DNA from: Hydrogenophaga sp. PAMC20947
GTDB taxonomy: Bacteria; Pseudomonadota; Gammaproteobacteria; Burkholderiales; Burkholderiaceae_C
Length of the DNA: 64,000 bases
Direction: 5' to 3'
NCBI RefSeq assembly: GCF_004795855.1
Contig: NZ_CP039252.1
Coordinates: 682,001 to 746,000 of the forward strand
The notes under the pieces were generated by a model. It was not told the origin of the DNA. It was given only the letters and a program-made list of their open reading frames with translations, and did not search any database. Below, piece after piece: positions 54,284 to 63,330 of the stretch. A program made the translations under genes and the position numbers. How positions within the stretch are numbered: the first letter of the stretch is position 1; every line of letters starts with the position of its first letter.

Positions 54284-55321
54284 ATGCGACATGGTGATAT
54301 TTCAAGCAGCAACGATTGCGTCGGTGTAGCCGTAGTCAACTACAAAATGCCGCGACTGCATACCAAGGCCGAAGTCCTTGCCAACGCGCGCAATGTTGCC
54401 GAGATGCTCGTCGGCATGAAACAAGGCCTGCCTGGCATGGACCTGGTGGTTTTCCCGGAGTACTCCACCCACGGCATCATGTACGACCCGAAAGAGATGT
54501 ACGAGACAGCGGTAACGATCCCTGGCCCAGAGACTGACATCTTCGCCGAGGCATGTCGAAAGGCCAACGTATGGGGTGTGTTTTCGCTGACCGGTGAGCG
54601 ACACGAGGAGCATCCGAACAAGGCGCCGTACAACACGCTGATCCTCATGAACAACAAAGGCGAGATCGTCCAGAAGTACCGGAAGATCATGCCATGGACA
54701 CCGATCGAGGGCTGGTATCCCGGCGACTGCACTTATGTCTCCGAAGGACCCAAGGGCATGAAGATCAGCCTGATCATCTGCGACGACGGAAATTATCCGG
54801 AAATCTGGCGTGATTGCGCCATGCGTGGAGCCGAGCTGATCGTCCGCAGTCAGGGTTACATGTACCCCTCGCAGGAGCAGCAAGTCATGGTTTCCAAAAC
54901 AATGGCCTGGATGAACAACGTCTATGTCGCCGTGGCGAATGCCACAGGCTTTGACGGTGTGTACTCCTATTTCGGTCACTCGGCCATCGTCGGCTTTGAC
55001 GGCCGCACCATGGGCGAATGCGGTACGGAGGACATGGGCATCCAGTATGCCGAGTTGTCCATGAGCCTGATCCGCGACGCACGGAAGAATTCGCAGTCGA
55101 ATAACCATTTGTACAAGTTGCTCCATCGCGGCTACACCGGCAAGATCAATTCCGGCGAAGACATCAATGGCGCCGCGGCTTGCCCGTTCGAGTTTTACGG
55201 CAAGTGGATCAATGATCCGGAAGGCACCCGCAAGATGGTCGAGGGATTGACGCGCGAGACACCGGGCACGCCTGAATGCCCCATTGAAGGCATTCCAAAC
55301 GAGGCGGCCAAACACCGCTGA
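54284..55321 (+). CDS. amiE: aliphatic amidase
   Basis: The 345-residue nitrilase-superfamily enzyme hydrolyses short aliphatic amides (acetamide, propionamide) to acid and ammonia in the cytoplasm. The catalytic Glu is in [10 protein letters not shown], Lys in YRKIMPW and Cys in [12 protein letters not shown], the expected E-K-C triad. Length and sequence follow the Pseudomonas AmiE pattern ([11 protein letters not shown] start). A clear ribosome site (AGGAG) precedes the ATG. Genes amiC and amiR for amide sensing lie downstream, separated by a cbbQ-cbbO pair. Confidence 0.96.
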   Translation: MRHGDISSSNDCVGVAVVNYKMPRLHTKAEVLANARNVAEMLVGMKQGLPGMDLVVFPEYSTHGIMYDPKEMYETAVTIPGPETDIFAEACRKANVWGVFSLTGERHEEHPNKAPYNTLILMNNKGEIVQKYRKIMPWTPIEGWYPGDCTYVSEGPKGMKISLIICDDGNYPEIWRDCAMRGAELIVRSQGYMYPSQEQQVMVSKTMAWMNNVYVAVANATGFDGVYSYFGHSAIVGFDGRTMGECGTEDMGIQYAELSMSLIRDARKNSQSNNHLYKLLHRGYTGKINSGEDINGAAACPFEFYGKWINDPEGTRKMVEGLTRETPGTPECPIEGIPNEAAKHR

Positions 55322-55390
55322 ACGTTGTTGCAACCTGGGCGGGTGACATGCTTGGGGCAGCACCCGTCCGCATTGACAGGATTGATGTAC

Positions 55391-56197
55391 ATGGATTCCA
55401 AGCTAGATGCTTATCGGCTTCAGGCCGAGCCGTTCTACCGATCGGCAGGCAATGAGGTTGCTCTGTATGAACATGCGTATACCCATCGCTTGCCCTTGAT
55501 CATCAAGGGCCCTACCGGCTGTGGCAAGACACGGTTCGTCGAATACATGGCCTGGAAACTCGGCCGCCCTTTGGTGACGCTGGCCTGCAATGAAGACATG
55601 ACGGCCTCTGATCTCATCGGGCGCTACCTGCTCGATGCGCAGGGCACCACGTGGCACGACGGTCCACTGACGCTCGCCGTTCGCCACGGCGCGATCTGTT
55701 ACCTGGACGAGGTGGTCGAGGCGCGGCAGGACACAACGGTCGTGATTCATCCACTGACCGATGCGCGTCGCATTCTTCCGCTCGAAAAGAAGGCGGAGGT
55801 GGTTCATGCCCATCCCGATTTTCAGCTGGTGGTTTCATACAACCCGGGCTACCAGAGTCGAAGCAAGGATATGAAATCCTCGACGCGTCAGCGTTTCGCT
55901 GCGCTGAAATTCGATTACCCCGACGAGGTGGTTGAAGCAGAAGTCGTTGCGCACGAAGCCGCGATCTCGATGGACCTTGCCGTTCGCCTGGTTGGCATTG
56001 CGAACAGGTCGAGGGCGTTGAAGAACCATGGTCTGGATGAGGGCATTTCCACGCGCATGCTGATCTATGCCGGTGTGTTGATTCGCTCTGGCGTCGATCC
56101 CAGGGAAAGCTGCGACATGACAATGACGCTGGCGCTCACCGACGACCCTGACATGGCCATGGCGCTGCGGGGTTTCGTTGAAGCCTACTTCGAATAA
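55391..56197 (+). CDS. CbbQ/NirQ/NorQ-family MoxR AAA+ ATPase, copy 2
   Basis: The product is 268 residues from ATG 55391 (ATG 55385 also possible). It has Walker A GPTGCGKTRFVE, GAICYLDEVVEARQDTT and LVVSYNPGYQSRSKDMKSS. It is a close paralogue of the protein at 48874, with the same LQ/IDSEPYYR-type opening (RLQAEPFYRSAGNEVALYE). It lies between amiE and amiC, the position occupied by the ATPase gene amiB in the Pseudomonas aeruginosa amiEBCRS operon, so it may be a functional counterpart. Its VWA partner follows 16 bp later. Confidence 0.92.
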   Translation: MDSKLDAYRLQAEPFYRSAGNEVALYEHAYTHRLPLIIKGPTGCGKTRFVEYMAWKLGRPLVTLACNEDMTASDLIGRYLLDAQGTTWHDGPLTLAVRHGAICYLDEVVEARQDTTVVIHPLTDARRILPLEKKAEVVHAHPDFQLVVSYNPGYQSRSKDMKSSTRQRFAALKFDYPDEVVEAEVVAHEAAISMDLAVRLVGIANRSRALKNHGLDEGISTRMLIYAGVLIRSGVDPRESCDMTMTLALTDDPDMAMALRGFVEAYFE

Positions 56198-56213
56198 TGA
56201 TTGAGCCCCGACA

Positions 56214-58256
56214 ATGACGGAAGAGGACTGCCTTGAAACGCTGAAGCCGCAGCAGCAATGGTCGGGGGTTCGAGAGCGCTGGCATGACGGGGGTCTCAGC
56301 CAGCTGGCAGACACGTTCGATGGCCAGATTGCCCAACTTGCCGACAGCTACAGCGCCGAACAGATCGGCGCCATTCTGCATTGGCTCGAGGCGCTCGGTG
56401 AAGAAGACCCTGTGTGTACGCTGGCGGTGGTCGACTCTCTCAACAGACTTTTGTCAATCGTTGGTGCCGAGGGTTTTGGGCGCTGGATACTGACAGGACT
56501 GCGAATGTACCCAGGCGAACAGGTGCGTCAGAGGGCCTACTTTCGGCTGGAAGACCCACGCGCGGTCGAGGCGCTGCACGGGGAGGCTGGTGCGGGCGAT
56601 CTGGCCGCGTCACTGCCGTCCCTGGCGCTTTTGCTCACGGGCCTTGCAGAGGTCGAACTGCAACTTCTGCCGCGCCATCAGACTGCGCTGAACGGCTTGC
56701 CCTTGCGACCCATTCTGACCGCTGGCCATTTGTTTTTGCCAGACGATTACACCGCTTTGGATGGTCAGGACCGCTATCCTATCTATAGAGCAGCTGTCGC
56801 GCATGCAGTCGCCCACTTGCTGTACTCGACGCCAAACCAGCCCAGCAATACGTTGAAACCCATGAGTGTCGCGGTGGTCTCCGCTATCGAGGATGCCCGT
56901 GTTGAGCGCTTGCTGATTCGCGATTACCCGGGGGTGCGGGCATGGTTTCTGCCAATTCTGAGGCGTGGCGTCAAGCCGCAGGGGTTGGAGTTTTCAGCGT
57001 TGATCGGGCGCATGAACCTGGCGTTGATGGATCCGCACTACCAGGATGACAACTACTGGGTGAACAAGGCGCGTCGACTGTTCGAGGAACAAGCGGCAGA
57101 CCTTCACAACTATGCCGAGTTTCGCCAACTGGCTTCCATACTGGCCAATGACCTCGGGCAGATGCGGGTTCCGTTTCGTGCGCAGCAGTATGTAGTTCCT
57201 GAAGCTTACCGAGACGACAACAGCTTTCTCTGGAATTTCGAGGACGTCGACCCCTCCCCACCTGAGCCGCTGGACCTGCAAGTGCAGGCGCCGGAACAGC
57301 AGCAGGGACAGGCCTCGGTGGATGCCTCCCCCAGTGTTGTGCCGGCGACAGAGATCGAACTGGGACGCTACAGCTATCCCGAATGGGACCGTCGGTCTTC
57401 GCTCATGCGCACCGATTGGTGCACCGTCATCGAAAAGCGGCCGACCTTGCCGGGTATGCGTCCCCTGCCAGTCCGCGACAAGGCGGCTTCTGCTACGCCA
57501 GCATTGGTTCCGCTGCCTCACGCGCGGCGCGTGAGCCGAGCACGGCGCCTTAGGCGTCAGTGGGAGGGCGATGACATCGATCTGAATGCGGCGATCGAAG
57601 TGATGATCGACAAGCGCATGGACTTGACTCCGGACCTGCGCCTTTTCATGCGCGCGGGGAGCGAAGATCAGCAGTCGAGCGTCCTGGTTCTGCTCGACTT
57701 GTCAGAGTCGACGAACGATTGTGTGGGCGCCAGAATGGAGTCCATCCTGGACATCGAAAAGAAGGCGGCACTGCTGCTGGCGCAGTCGGTCGTGCAGAGC
57801 AATGACCGAATTGCCGTGCACGGGTTCTCCTCGAACACCCGCGCCGAGGTGAACTATTACCCTTTGCTGGAATTCGGCGCAGCGCTCGATGCGAACGCAA
57901 TCAGCATGATTCGCTCAGTGCCGGGTCGCTATTCGACCCGTATGGGAGCGGCATTGCGACATGCGACTGCCCGACTCGCGCATGAACGCACCGATCATCG
58001 CGCGATTCTGATTATTGGTGATGGAGCACCGTCTGATGTGGATGTCCACGAGCCGCAGTATCTGATCGAGGATGCCCGCGCGGCAGTTCACGAAGGCAGG
58101 CGGTCTGGTGTGCAGGTCTTTTGTGCGGCGCTGGATCCCCAGGCTGAACCGTATGTGCGCAACATTTTCGGGTGGAACAACTACCGCATTGTTGATGATC
58201 CGCATCGTTTACCTGCCCATTTGTCCGCTCTGTATGGCCGACTAGCGGTACCATGA
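56214..58256 (+). CDS. CbbO/NorD-family VWA protein, copy 2
   Basis: The 680-residue protein has the NorD-type segment VVSAIEDARVERLLIRDYPGVRAW and the C-terminal VWA domain with intact LVLLDLSESTND (DxSxS) and LIIGDGAPSDVDVHEP. It is a paralogue of the protein at 49689 with a divergent N-terminal half. Two complete AAA+/VWA pairs in one operon suggest two different client proteins, or two subunits of one client. Confidence 0.92.
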   Translation: MTEEDCLETLKPQQQWSGVRERWHDGGLSQLADTFDGQIAQLADSYSAEQIGAILHWLEALGEEDPVCTLAVVDSLNRLLSIVGAEGFGRWILTGLRMYPGEQVRQRAYFRLEDPRAVEALHGEAGAGDLAASLPSLALLLTGLAEVELQLLPRHQTALNGLPLRPILTAGHLFLPDDYTALDGQDRYPIYRAAVAHAVAHLLYSTPNQPSNTLKPMSVAVVSAIEDARVERLLIRDYPGVRAWFLPILRRGVKPQGLEFSALIGRMNLALMDPHYQDDNYWVNKARRLFEEQAADLHNYAEFRQLASILANDLGQMRVPFRAQQYVVPEAYRDDNSFLWNFEDVDPSPPEPLDLQVQAPEQQQGQASVDASPSVVPATEIELGRYSYPEWDRRSSLMRTDWCTVIEKRPTLPGMRPLPVRDKAASATPALVPLPHARRVSRARRLRRQWEGDDIDLNAAIEVMIDKRMDLTPDLRLFMRAGSEDQQSSVLVLLDLSESTNDCVGARMESILDIEKKAALLLAQSVVQSNDRIAVHGFSSNTRAEVNYYPLLEFGAALDANAISMIRSVPGRYSTRMGAALRHATARLAHERTDHRAILIIGDGAPSDVDVHEPQYLIEDARAAVHEGRRSGVQVFCAALDPQAEPYVRNIFGWNNYRIVDDPHRLPAHLSALYGRLAVP

Positions 58257-58290
58257 AACCAATCTCACAAATTATCAACAATAGGCTGTC

Positions 58291-58312
58291 ATGTAGCGTC
58301 AAGTCGCTACAT
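58291..58312 (+). promoter_or_regulatory. hairpin in the amiC leader
   Basis: The 8-bp perfect stem ATGTAGCG (58291-58298) with CGCTACAT (58305-58312) has a 6-base loop TCAAGT, 22 bp upstream of amiC. It might tune amiC translation or be an RNA target of AmiR; the loop does not match the usual ANTAR hexaloop pattern. Confidence 0.4.
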
Positions 58313-58334
58313 CGATGACGAAAGGTTAGCAACT

Positions 58335-59489
58335 GTGGCAAACAAGGATCCGATACGTGTTGGCATTCTCTACCCAGAAACCGGAGTGATCTCGACGATC
58401 GGCTGCTCGCAGATACAGGGCTCTTTACTGGCCATTGACGAGATCAACCAAGCTGGCGGCATTGACGGACGCGAGATCGTGCCCGTGCGGTACGACTCCC
58501 GGTCCACCCCCGCTGTCTATGCAACGCTTGCCGAGCGACTTATCGTTGAGGACAAGGTCAACGTCATATTCGGCTGTTACATGTCCAGCAGTCGAAAGGC
58601 GGTATTGCCGATCGTCGAAAAATGGAACAAACTTCTTTTCTATTCCACCCTGTACGAGGGATTCGAGTTCTCCAACAACATCATCTACACGGGAGCGGCG
58701 CCTAACCAGAACAGTGTCCAGCTGGTCGAGTTCATGACGTCGAATTTTGGTGCGTCCGTCTACATGATCGGATCCAACTACATCTATCCATATGAGTCCA
58801 ACCGCATTGTGAGTGACCTGACTCTGAAGCTTCCCAACAGCAGGAAGGTCGCGGAGCGGTACGTGAAGCTCGACGCCTCGGAAAAGGATTTTCAAAAGAT
58901 CATGACCGATGTTCGCAACAAGCAGCCCGACTTTATTTTTTCGACTGTCGTGGGTGACGCTACTGCCAACCTCTACCGGGCATATGCTGACGCGGGCTTT
59001 GATCCAGCGACCATGCCTATCGCCAGCCTGACCACCTCGGAGACGGAAATATCGCAGATGGGGAGCGATGTTGCGAAGGGGCACTTCACCTCTGCGCCTT
59101 ACTTCCAGTCGGTAAATTCGGACGCAAATGCCCGTTGCCTCGAGCGCTACCGCCGCCAGTCCAATGCCATCTGTGTGCCAAACATGTGCTGGGAATCCAC
59201 GTATTTCCAGATGCATATCTACGCCAATGCATTTCGCAGGGCAGGGAGCGATGAAATAGGTCGGATCCTGCCCCACATCCTGGGAAGCGAGTTCGATGCA
59301 CCTCAGGGTCGGGTGCGCATCGATCCCACAAATCACCACACGTCACTGTATCCGCGTATCGGCGTGGCAAACGCAGAAGGCCAGTTCACCATTGTTCGCG
59401 AGGCCACCCGACCGGTGCAACCCGACCCCTATATGGTCACGCATTCCTTTGGTGACTGGACGCAATCACCGAGCTCGGTGGGCTGGTAA
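58335..59489 (+). CDS. amiC: amide-binding regulator AmiC (periplasmic-binding-protein fold)
   Basis: The product is 384 residues from GTG 58335. It has the type I periplasmic-binding fold (IRVGILYPETGVISTIGCSQIQGSLLAIDEINQAGGIDGREI) without a signal peptide, so it is cytoplasmic. This is the property that separates AmiC from the related urea/amide transport proteins. In Pseudomonas, AmiC sequesters AmiR and releases it on binding acetamide. amiR starts 10 bp later. Confidence 0.93.
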   Translation: MANKDPIRVGILYPETGVISTIGCSQIQGSLLAIDEINQAGGIDGREIVPVRYDSRSTPAVYATLAERLIVEDKVNVIFGCYMSSSRKAVLPIVEKWNKLLFYSTLYEGFEFSNNIIYTGAAPNQNSVQLVEFMTSNFGASVYMIGSNYIYPYESNRIVSDLTLKLPNSRKVAERYVKLDASEKDFQKIMTDVRNKQPDFIFSTVVGDATANLYRAYADAGFDPATMPIASLTTSETEISQMGSDVAKGHFTSAPYFQSVNSDANARCLERYRRQSNAICVPNMCWESTYFQMHIYANAFRRAGSDEIGRILPHILGSEFDAPQGRVRIDPTNHHTSLYPRIGVANAEGQFTIVREATRPVQPDPYMVTHSFGDWTQSPSSVGW

Positions 59490-59499
59490 ATTGGAGAAC

Positions 59500-60120
59500 G
59501 TGACCAAACGACGGGTGGTGCGGGCAACACCTCCGCTTGTAAAGGAGCTTCGCTCACTCAAGGTTGGAATCATTCATCCGGACGATGACGATGGGAGGCT
59601 ACTTGCCCAACAGTTGCAGCGAATCGGATGCCAAGCTCAAGCCTTTTGGCCACCACCGGCTGCGCTGCCCGAAGGTATCGATGTGTTGTTCTTGGCTGTG
59701 CAGCCGGAGAGCACCACCACCGGATTCGAGTGGCTCAAAGGGGACGATGCTCCCACCATCATTGCCATCGTGACGTATGAGAACCCAACCATTGTTGAAA
59801 TGGTCCTTCGAATCGGCGCCCAAGCCGTACTGCCGTCTCCGATCCGCTCATTCGGCTTACTGTCAGCACTGGTGGTTGCACGCGGGTTGCATGGAGATCG
59901 AAAAAATCTGCGTCGCCGCGCGCAAAAGCTCGAAGCCAAGTTGTTGGGTGTGCGCCAGGTTGCCGATGCCAAGAGCATCCTTGCGCGCACGCGACAAATC
60001 ACCGAGGCCGCTGCGTACAACCTGATCAGAGAAAGGGCCATGAGCAAACGGGTGAGTACAGAAGACATCGCCGCAGCCATTGTCAACGCCAACGAAATCC
60101 TGGGAATTGATCCACCCTGA
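59500..60120 (+). CDS. amiR: AmiR-type ANTAR transcription antiterminator
   Basis: The product is 206 residues from GTG 59500, with TTGGAG upstream. The N-terminal half is a receiver-like domain without the phosphorylation Asp pocket (VGIIHPDDDDGRLLAQQLQRIGCQ). A coiled coil (RRAQKLEAKLLG) then leads into the ANTAR domain (AKSILARTRQITEAAAYNLIRERAMSKRVSTEDIAAAIVNANEIL). It binds leader RNA and prevents termination when released by AmiC. The start is decided by the ribosome site; the longer frame overlaps amiC. Confidence 0.94.
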   Translation: MTKRRVVRATPPLVKELRSLKVGIIHPDDDDGRLLAQQLQRIGCQAQAFWPPPAALPEGIDVLFLAVQPESTTTGFEWLKGDDAPTIIAIVTYENPTIVEMVLRIGAQAVLPSPIRSFGLLSALVVARGLHGDRKNLRRRAQKLEAKLLGVRQVADAKSILARTRQITEAAAYNLIRERAMSKRVSTEDIAAAIVNANEILGIDPP

Positions 60121-60155
60121 ACTGGCCAGGTTTTCGTGGCGGCCGGTTGGTTTAA

Positions 60156-60182
60156 GTCAAACCACCACTGTGGTGGTTTGAC
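60156..60182. repeat. 27-bp perfect palindrome after amiR
   Basis: Arms of 13 bp (GTCAAACCACCAC and its complement) are separated by a single T. It lies 35 bp after the amiR stop. With no T run it is not a standard terminator; it could be a protein-binding site, a hairpin end of the operon, or an edge of the adjoining IS remnant. Confidence 0.7.
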
Positions 60183-60496
60183 CGGCGAGTTTCCTCAGCT
60201 TCTGCAGGCGAGATATATCCGAAGGTGACCCGCCCCCAACGGCCGTATCAAGCTGAAGTTGGTGTAGTTCGTCAACCACCAGGGGAATGACGGATATAAA
60301 GAGGAGCAGATATACCGAAGCGAAGATCATCGGGTTCCTACGGCTGGCCTAGGCCGGGATGCTGCTCAAGGACCTGTGCTGCACCGCCGGATTCAGCGAC
60401 GCGACGTCTTACAAGTGGCGGGCCAAGTTCGGCGGTATGCTGGTCTCAGATGTCCAGCGTCTACTCCACGCAGGCTGTGTAGATCTAAGTCTCCGA
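60183..60496. mobile_element. remnant of an IS3-family insertion sequence (orfA fragment)
   Basis: Read on the plus strand from about 60310, codons give RYTEAKIIGFLR, then after stops AGMLLKDLCCTAGFSDATSYKWRAKFGGMLVSDVQRL (60355-60477). This is the N-terminal helix-turn-helix region of an IS3-type OrfA transposase. In-frame stops at 60346 and 60352 and loss of the remainder, including orfB, show it is dead. No terminal inverted repeats could be placed. Confidence 0.8.
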
Positions 60497-61921
60497 CTAA
60501 GGACCAAAACTCACCGTTCCGCACAGCTGCATTGGGTCGACCAGTTGGCGCAGCCCCCGCGCCAACTGGCGAGCGGTTTGTGGGGTGTAGCGCTGGTAGT
60601 AGGAGATATTGTGTGGGCCCACACCATGTTCGGCACTGAAGCTGCCGGCAAATTCCTGTACCACCATTGCATAGATTCGGTCGCGCAGCTTCGTGACCAC
60701 AGCTTCGTCGTATGTTTGCTCGGAATCACTGCTCCAGATCACATTCAGGTGAACGCCTCCGTCGGCGATGTGGCCGAAGTCAACCACGTGAAGGAATGGA
60801 AACTCCGCTTCAATCAGCTCGCGCGCCGCACGGCGAAACGCCATGATCTGAGATCGCGGGACGGAGACATCAAAAGCAATGGGTTTTCCCAACGCTCGCG
60901 CTCCTTCACTGATGCTGTGTCGCAGCTTCCAAAGCTCGTGGCCGTTGCCAATCACCGCATTTTCTATTGTTTGCTCGAACTGGTCTTGGAGAAAACTATT
61001 GAGGGATTCCTGTAGATCCACACCGGTATAAGCCTTGTTGCTGGCCGTTTCCAACTCAATCAGGACTGCAAATTCAGGGACCGGATCGGGCGAAAGCGGG
61101 TTGCGCAGACCGGGCACATGATCGATTGCCGCCTGCATCGCGTTGCCGGACAGGCCTTCAAACGCACTCAGGTAGTCCCCTAAATCATGCTCTAGCGCCT
61201 GAAGTAGTTGCAGCACGGCGTCATCGGATGTGGGCACCACGAGGGCGGTGGCCGACTGGGTGGGACGTACATGAACTTCCAGTGTTGCACGCGTCAGAAT
61301 AGCGCCAGCTCCTGAACTGCCGACAAACAGTTGCTTGAGATCCGGACCTGTGTTGTCCTTGCGCAGGGCACGGCCCATGTTGATCAATTCTCCGGCTGGC
61401 GACAACAGTACTGCCTGCAAAGCAAGCAGGTTGTGGCGAACGTCGCCGTAGCGGATCAGCCGTGTACCACCGGTGTTGGTTGCGACCATACCGCCCACCG
61501 TGGGGTTGGCCCCCAAATCAATGGGGAACCATAGGCCGTGCGGCTCCAATTGATCGTTTAGCTCCTGTAATGTCACCCCTGCATCGACGGTCACGCTGCG
61601 GTTGGCCACATCCACCTCACACAGACCGCGTAGTCGGCTGGTGGACAACACCACCTGAGTGCCACTGGCATCGGGCGTGCTCGATCCCACCAAGCCGGTG
61701 TTGGCCCCCTGGGGCACTAGGCGGATACCATTTTCGGAGCACCAGCGCACCACGGCCTGTACTTCTTTCACACTGGCAGGGCGCACCACGCCGAGTGCCT
61801 GACCTTGGCCGTAGCGTGCGCCTTGTTCGTAGGCGGTCATGTCGACAGCTGGCAGTAGGCCGCGGTCACCGACCAGGGCGTGAAGCCCACATGTCGCCAT
61901 GCTGGCGGTCAGACCGCTCAT
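60497..61921 (-). CDS. FAD-linked oxidoreductase, D-2-hydroxyglutarate dehydrogenase type
   Basis: The 474-residue protein is of the GlcD/D2HGDH family. The FAD-binding (PCMH) domain has VVRPASVKEVQAVVRWC, PQGANTGLVGSSTP and NPTVGGMVATNTGG. The C-terminal FAD-oxidase domain has HIADGGVHLNVIW (metal-site His residues) and FSAEHGVGPHNISYY. Such enzymes oxidise D-2-hydroxyglutarate, glycolate or D-lactate. The 4-bp overlap with the HglS-type gene upstream, whose product makes D-2-hydroxyglutarate, supports the D2HG assignment. Confidence 0.88.
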   Translation of the reverse strand: MSGLTASMATCGLHALVGDRGLLPAVDMTAYEQGARYGQGQALGVVRPASVKEVQAVVRWCSENGIRLVPQGANTGLVGSSTPDASGTQVVLSTSRLRGLCEVDVANRSVTVDAGVTLQELNDQLEPHGLWFPIDLGANPTVGGMVATNTGGTRLIRYGDVRHNLLALQAVLLSPAGELINMGRALRKDNTGPDLKQLFVGSSGAGAILTRATLEVHVRPTQSATALVVPTSDDAVLQLLQALEHDLGDYLSAFEGLSGNAMQAAIDHVPGLRNPLSPDPVPEFAVLIELETASNKAYTGVDLQESLNSFLQDQFEQTIENAVIGNGHELWKLRHSISEGARALGKPIAFDVSVPRSQIMAFRRAARELIEAEFPFLHVVDFGHIADGGVHLNVIWSSDSEQTYDEAVVTKLRDRIYAMVVQEFAGSFSAEHGVGPHNISYYQRYTPQTARQLARGLRQLVDPMQLCGTVSFGP

Positions 61922-63330
61922 ACAGTTACCTCAGCGGCCCGGCCGCGCAAGGCTGCGCGCACTTGAGCGATGGAGCGTTGTTGAGCTGCTTCGTATAGTT
62001 TGATTTCATCATGCACCGGGGCGCCCAGATCGGCTTCGAACGCTTGCTGGGCCGCATTGGAAACGTAGTGCACTTGTTCTTGGCCGCCCAAGTTGGATTG
62101 GAAAATGCCCGCTGCGCTCACTGGCAGAAAGTCTTCATAGGTGATAGGTTCGGCCTCTACTAGGCCGCGCTCGAGCAGGGACGATAGATCCGCTTCTGCA
62201 TCTGTGGCAGTGCTGTCCAGGGTCTTACCTTGCTCGGTCAAGGTGTACCGGTAGAACGCTAGATTCTGAGCGCGCAGAGCAGCATGTGTGTCGGGGAACT
62301 TGGCAAATACTTGTTCCAGGCGCGCGCCATATTCGAGCGCAGATCCGCCTGCACTGCCCATCTCATGTACTTCAGCAAGCAGTTGGTCGTACAGCAAGCG
62401 GCCTTCACGCGTGAGGGCCACGCCGCGTTGCTCGATCTCGCCAAAGCGTGCTGCGTGCGCGCCAGATCGATCTGTGAAATGCACTGACTCTTCCATCGCC
62501 TTAAAGCTGGTCTGACGCAACAGAATGGGGCAATCTCGCCGGGGAGGTCCTTCCACTACGTCCTTGGCGTCCATGCCGCGTGCAGGCATCTTGGCTTGGG
62601 CCGAGTCAATATCCAACGTGCAGGGCGTCAGGTGGTTGATGTGCGGGCCCTTAAAGCAGACAACATCGGCAATAAGTCGGTGTGCATTTTTCAGTTTTTC
62701 GTAGGTGTCGGCATTCACCGTGGCTTCGCTGTGCCAACGAAAGGTCTCCAGGGCTTCGCGAACAAAGTCATCAGCCTTGGCGCTTTGGAGTCCTCCCATG
62801 GTTTCGCTGTGGGTAATCAGCTCCAGTACGCGTGGCGTGAAAATGTGTCGCTGCGCCAGGATGCTGGATGCAGTTGCACGCAATGCGTCATCCGCAATCA
62901 GGTCCAGTCGCAGAAGAGACGTGAATACCCGAAACGGATTGGATCTCAGGGCTGCATCGCCGACAGGGCGGAAGGCCGTGGAATGAACCGGTACGCCCGC
63001 AGCTGAAAGGTCGTAGTAGCCCACTGGCTCCATGCCCATGATGGCGAACAGTCGGCGCAACATGCTCAGCTCCGCAGCAGTGCCTACGCGGATTGCTCCG
63101 TGGCGCTCCACTCGCAGGCGGTCCAGCTCGCCTGTGCGTTGCATCTTTTCGTACAAGGCGGGTTGCTGCTCGAAAATGCGGGCGTTGATGTCGGCCACAA
63201 GCTCGACCAAGGTCCCGTACTTCGGTACTTCCTGCCGGTACATCTCGGACATGGCTCGTGAAAAACGCATGCGGATTTCGCCGCTTGAAACGATTGCAGG
63301 GGACACGATGGGCTGGTGCGATGAACTCAT
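61918..63330 (-). CDS. hglS: 2-oxoadipate dioxygenase/decarboxylase (HglS/YdcJ, DUF1338 family)
   Basis: The product is 470 residues from ATG 63330 (MSSSHQPIVSPAIVSS). The sequence resembles the VOC-fold DUF1338 family: GYYDLSAAGVPVHSTAFRPV carries a candidate iron-ligand His, and FKGPHINHLTPCTLDID holds another. The enzyme converts 2-oxoadipate to D-2-hydroxyglutarate and CO2 with oxygen, in the lysine/2-aminoadipate catabolic route. The next gene is the matching dehydrogenase. The frame is open 51 codons further upstream but without family similarity. Confidence 0.85.
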   Translation of the reverse strand: MSSSHQPIVSPAIVSSGEIRMRFSRAMSEMYRQEVPKYGTLVELVADINARIFEQQPALYEKMQRTGELDRLRVERHGAIRVGTAAELSMLRRLFAIMGMEPVGYYDLSAAGVPVHSTAFRPVGDAALRSNPFRVFTSLLRLDLIADDALRATASSILAQRHIFTPRVLELITHSETMGGLQSAKADDFVREALETFRWHSEATVNADTYEKLKNAHRLIADVVCFKGPHINHLTPCTLDIDSAQAKMPARGMDAKDVVEGPPRRDCPILLRQTSFKAMEESVHFTDRSGAHAARFGEIEQRGVALTREGRLLYDQLLAEVHEMGSAGGSALEYGARLEQVFAKFPDTHAALRAQNLAFYRYTLTEQGKTLDSTATDAEADLSSLLERGLVEAEPITYEDFLPVSAAGIFQSNLGGQEQVHYVSNAAQQAFEADLGAPVHDEIKLYEAAQQRSIAQVRAALRGRAAEVTV

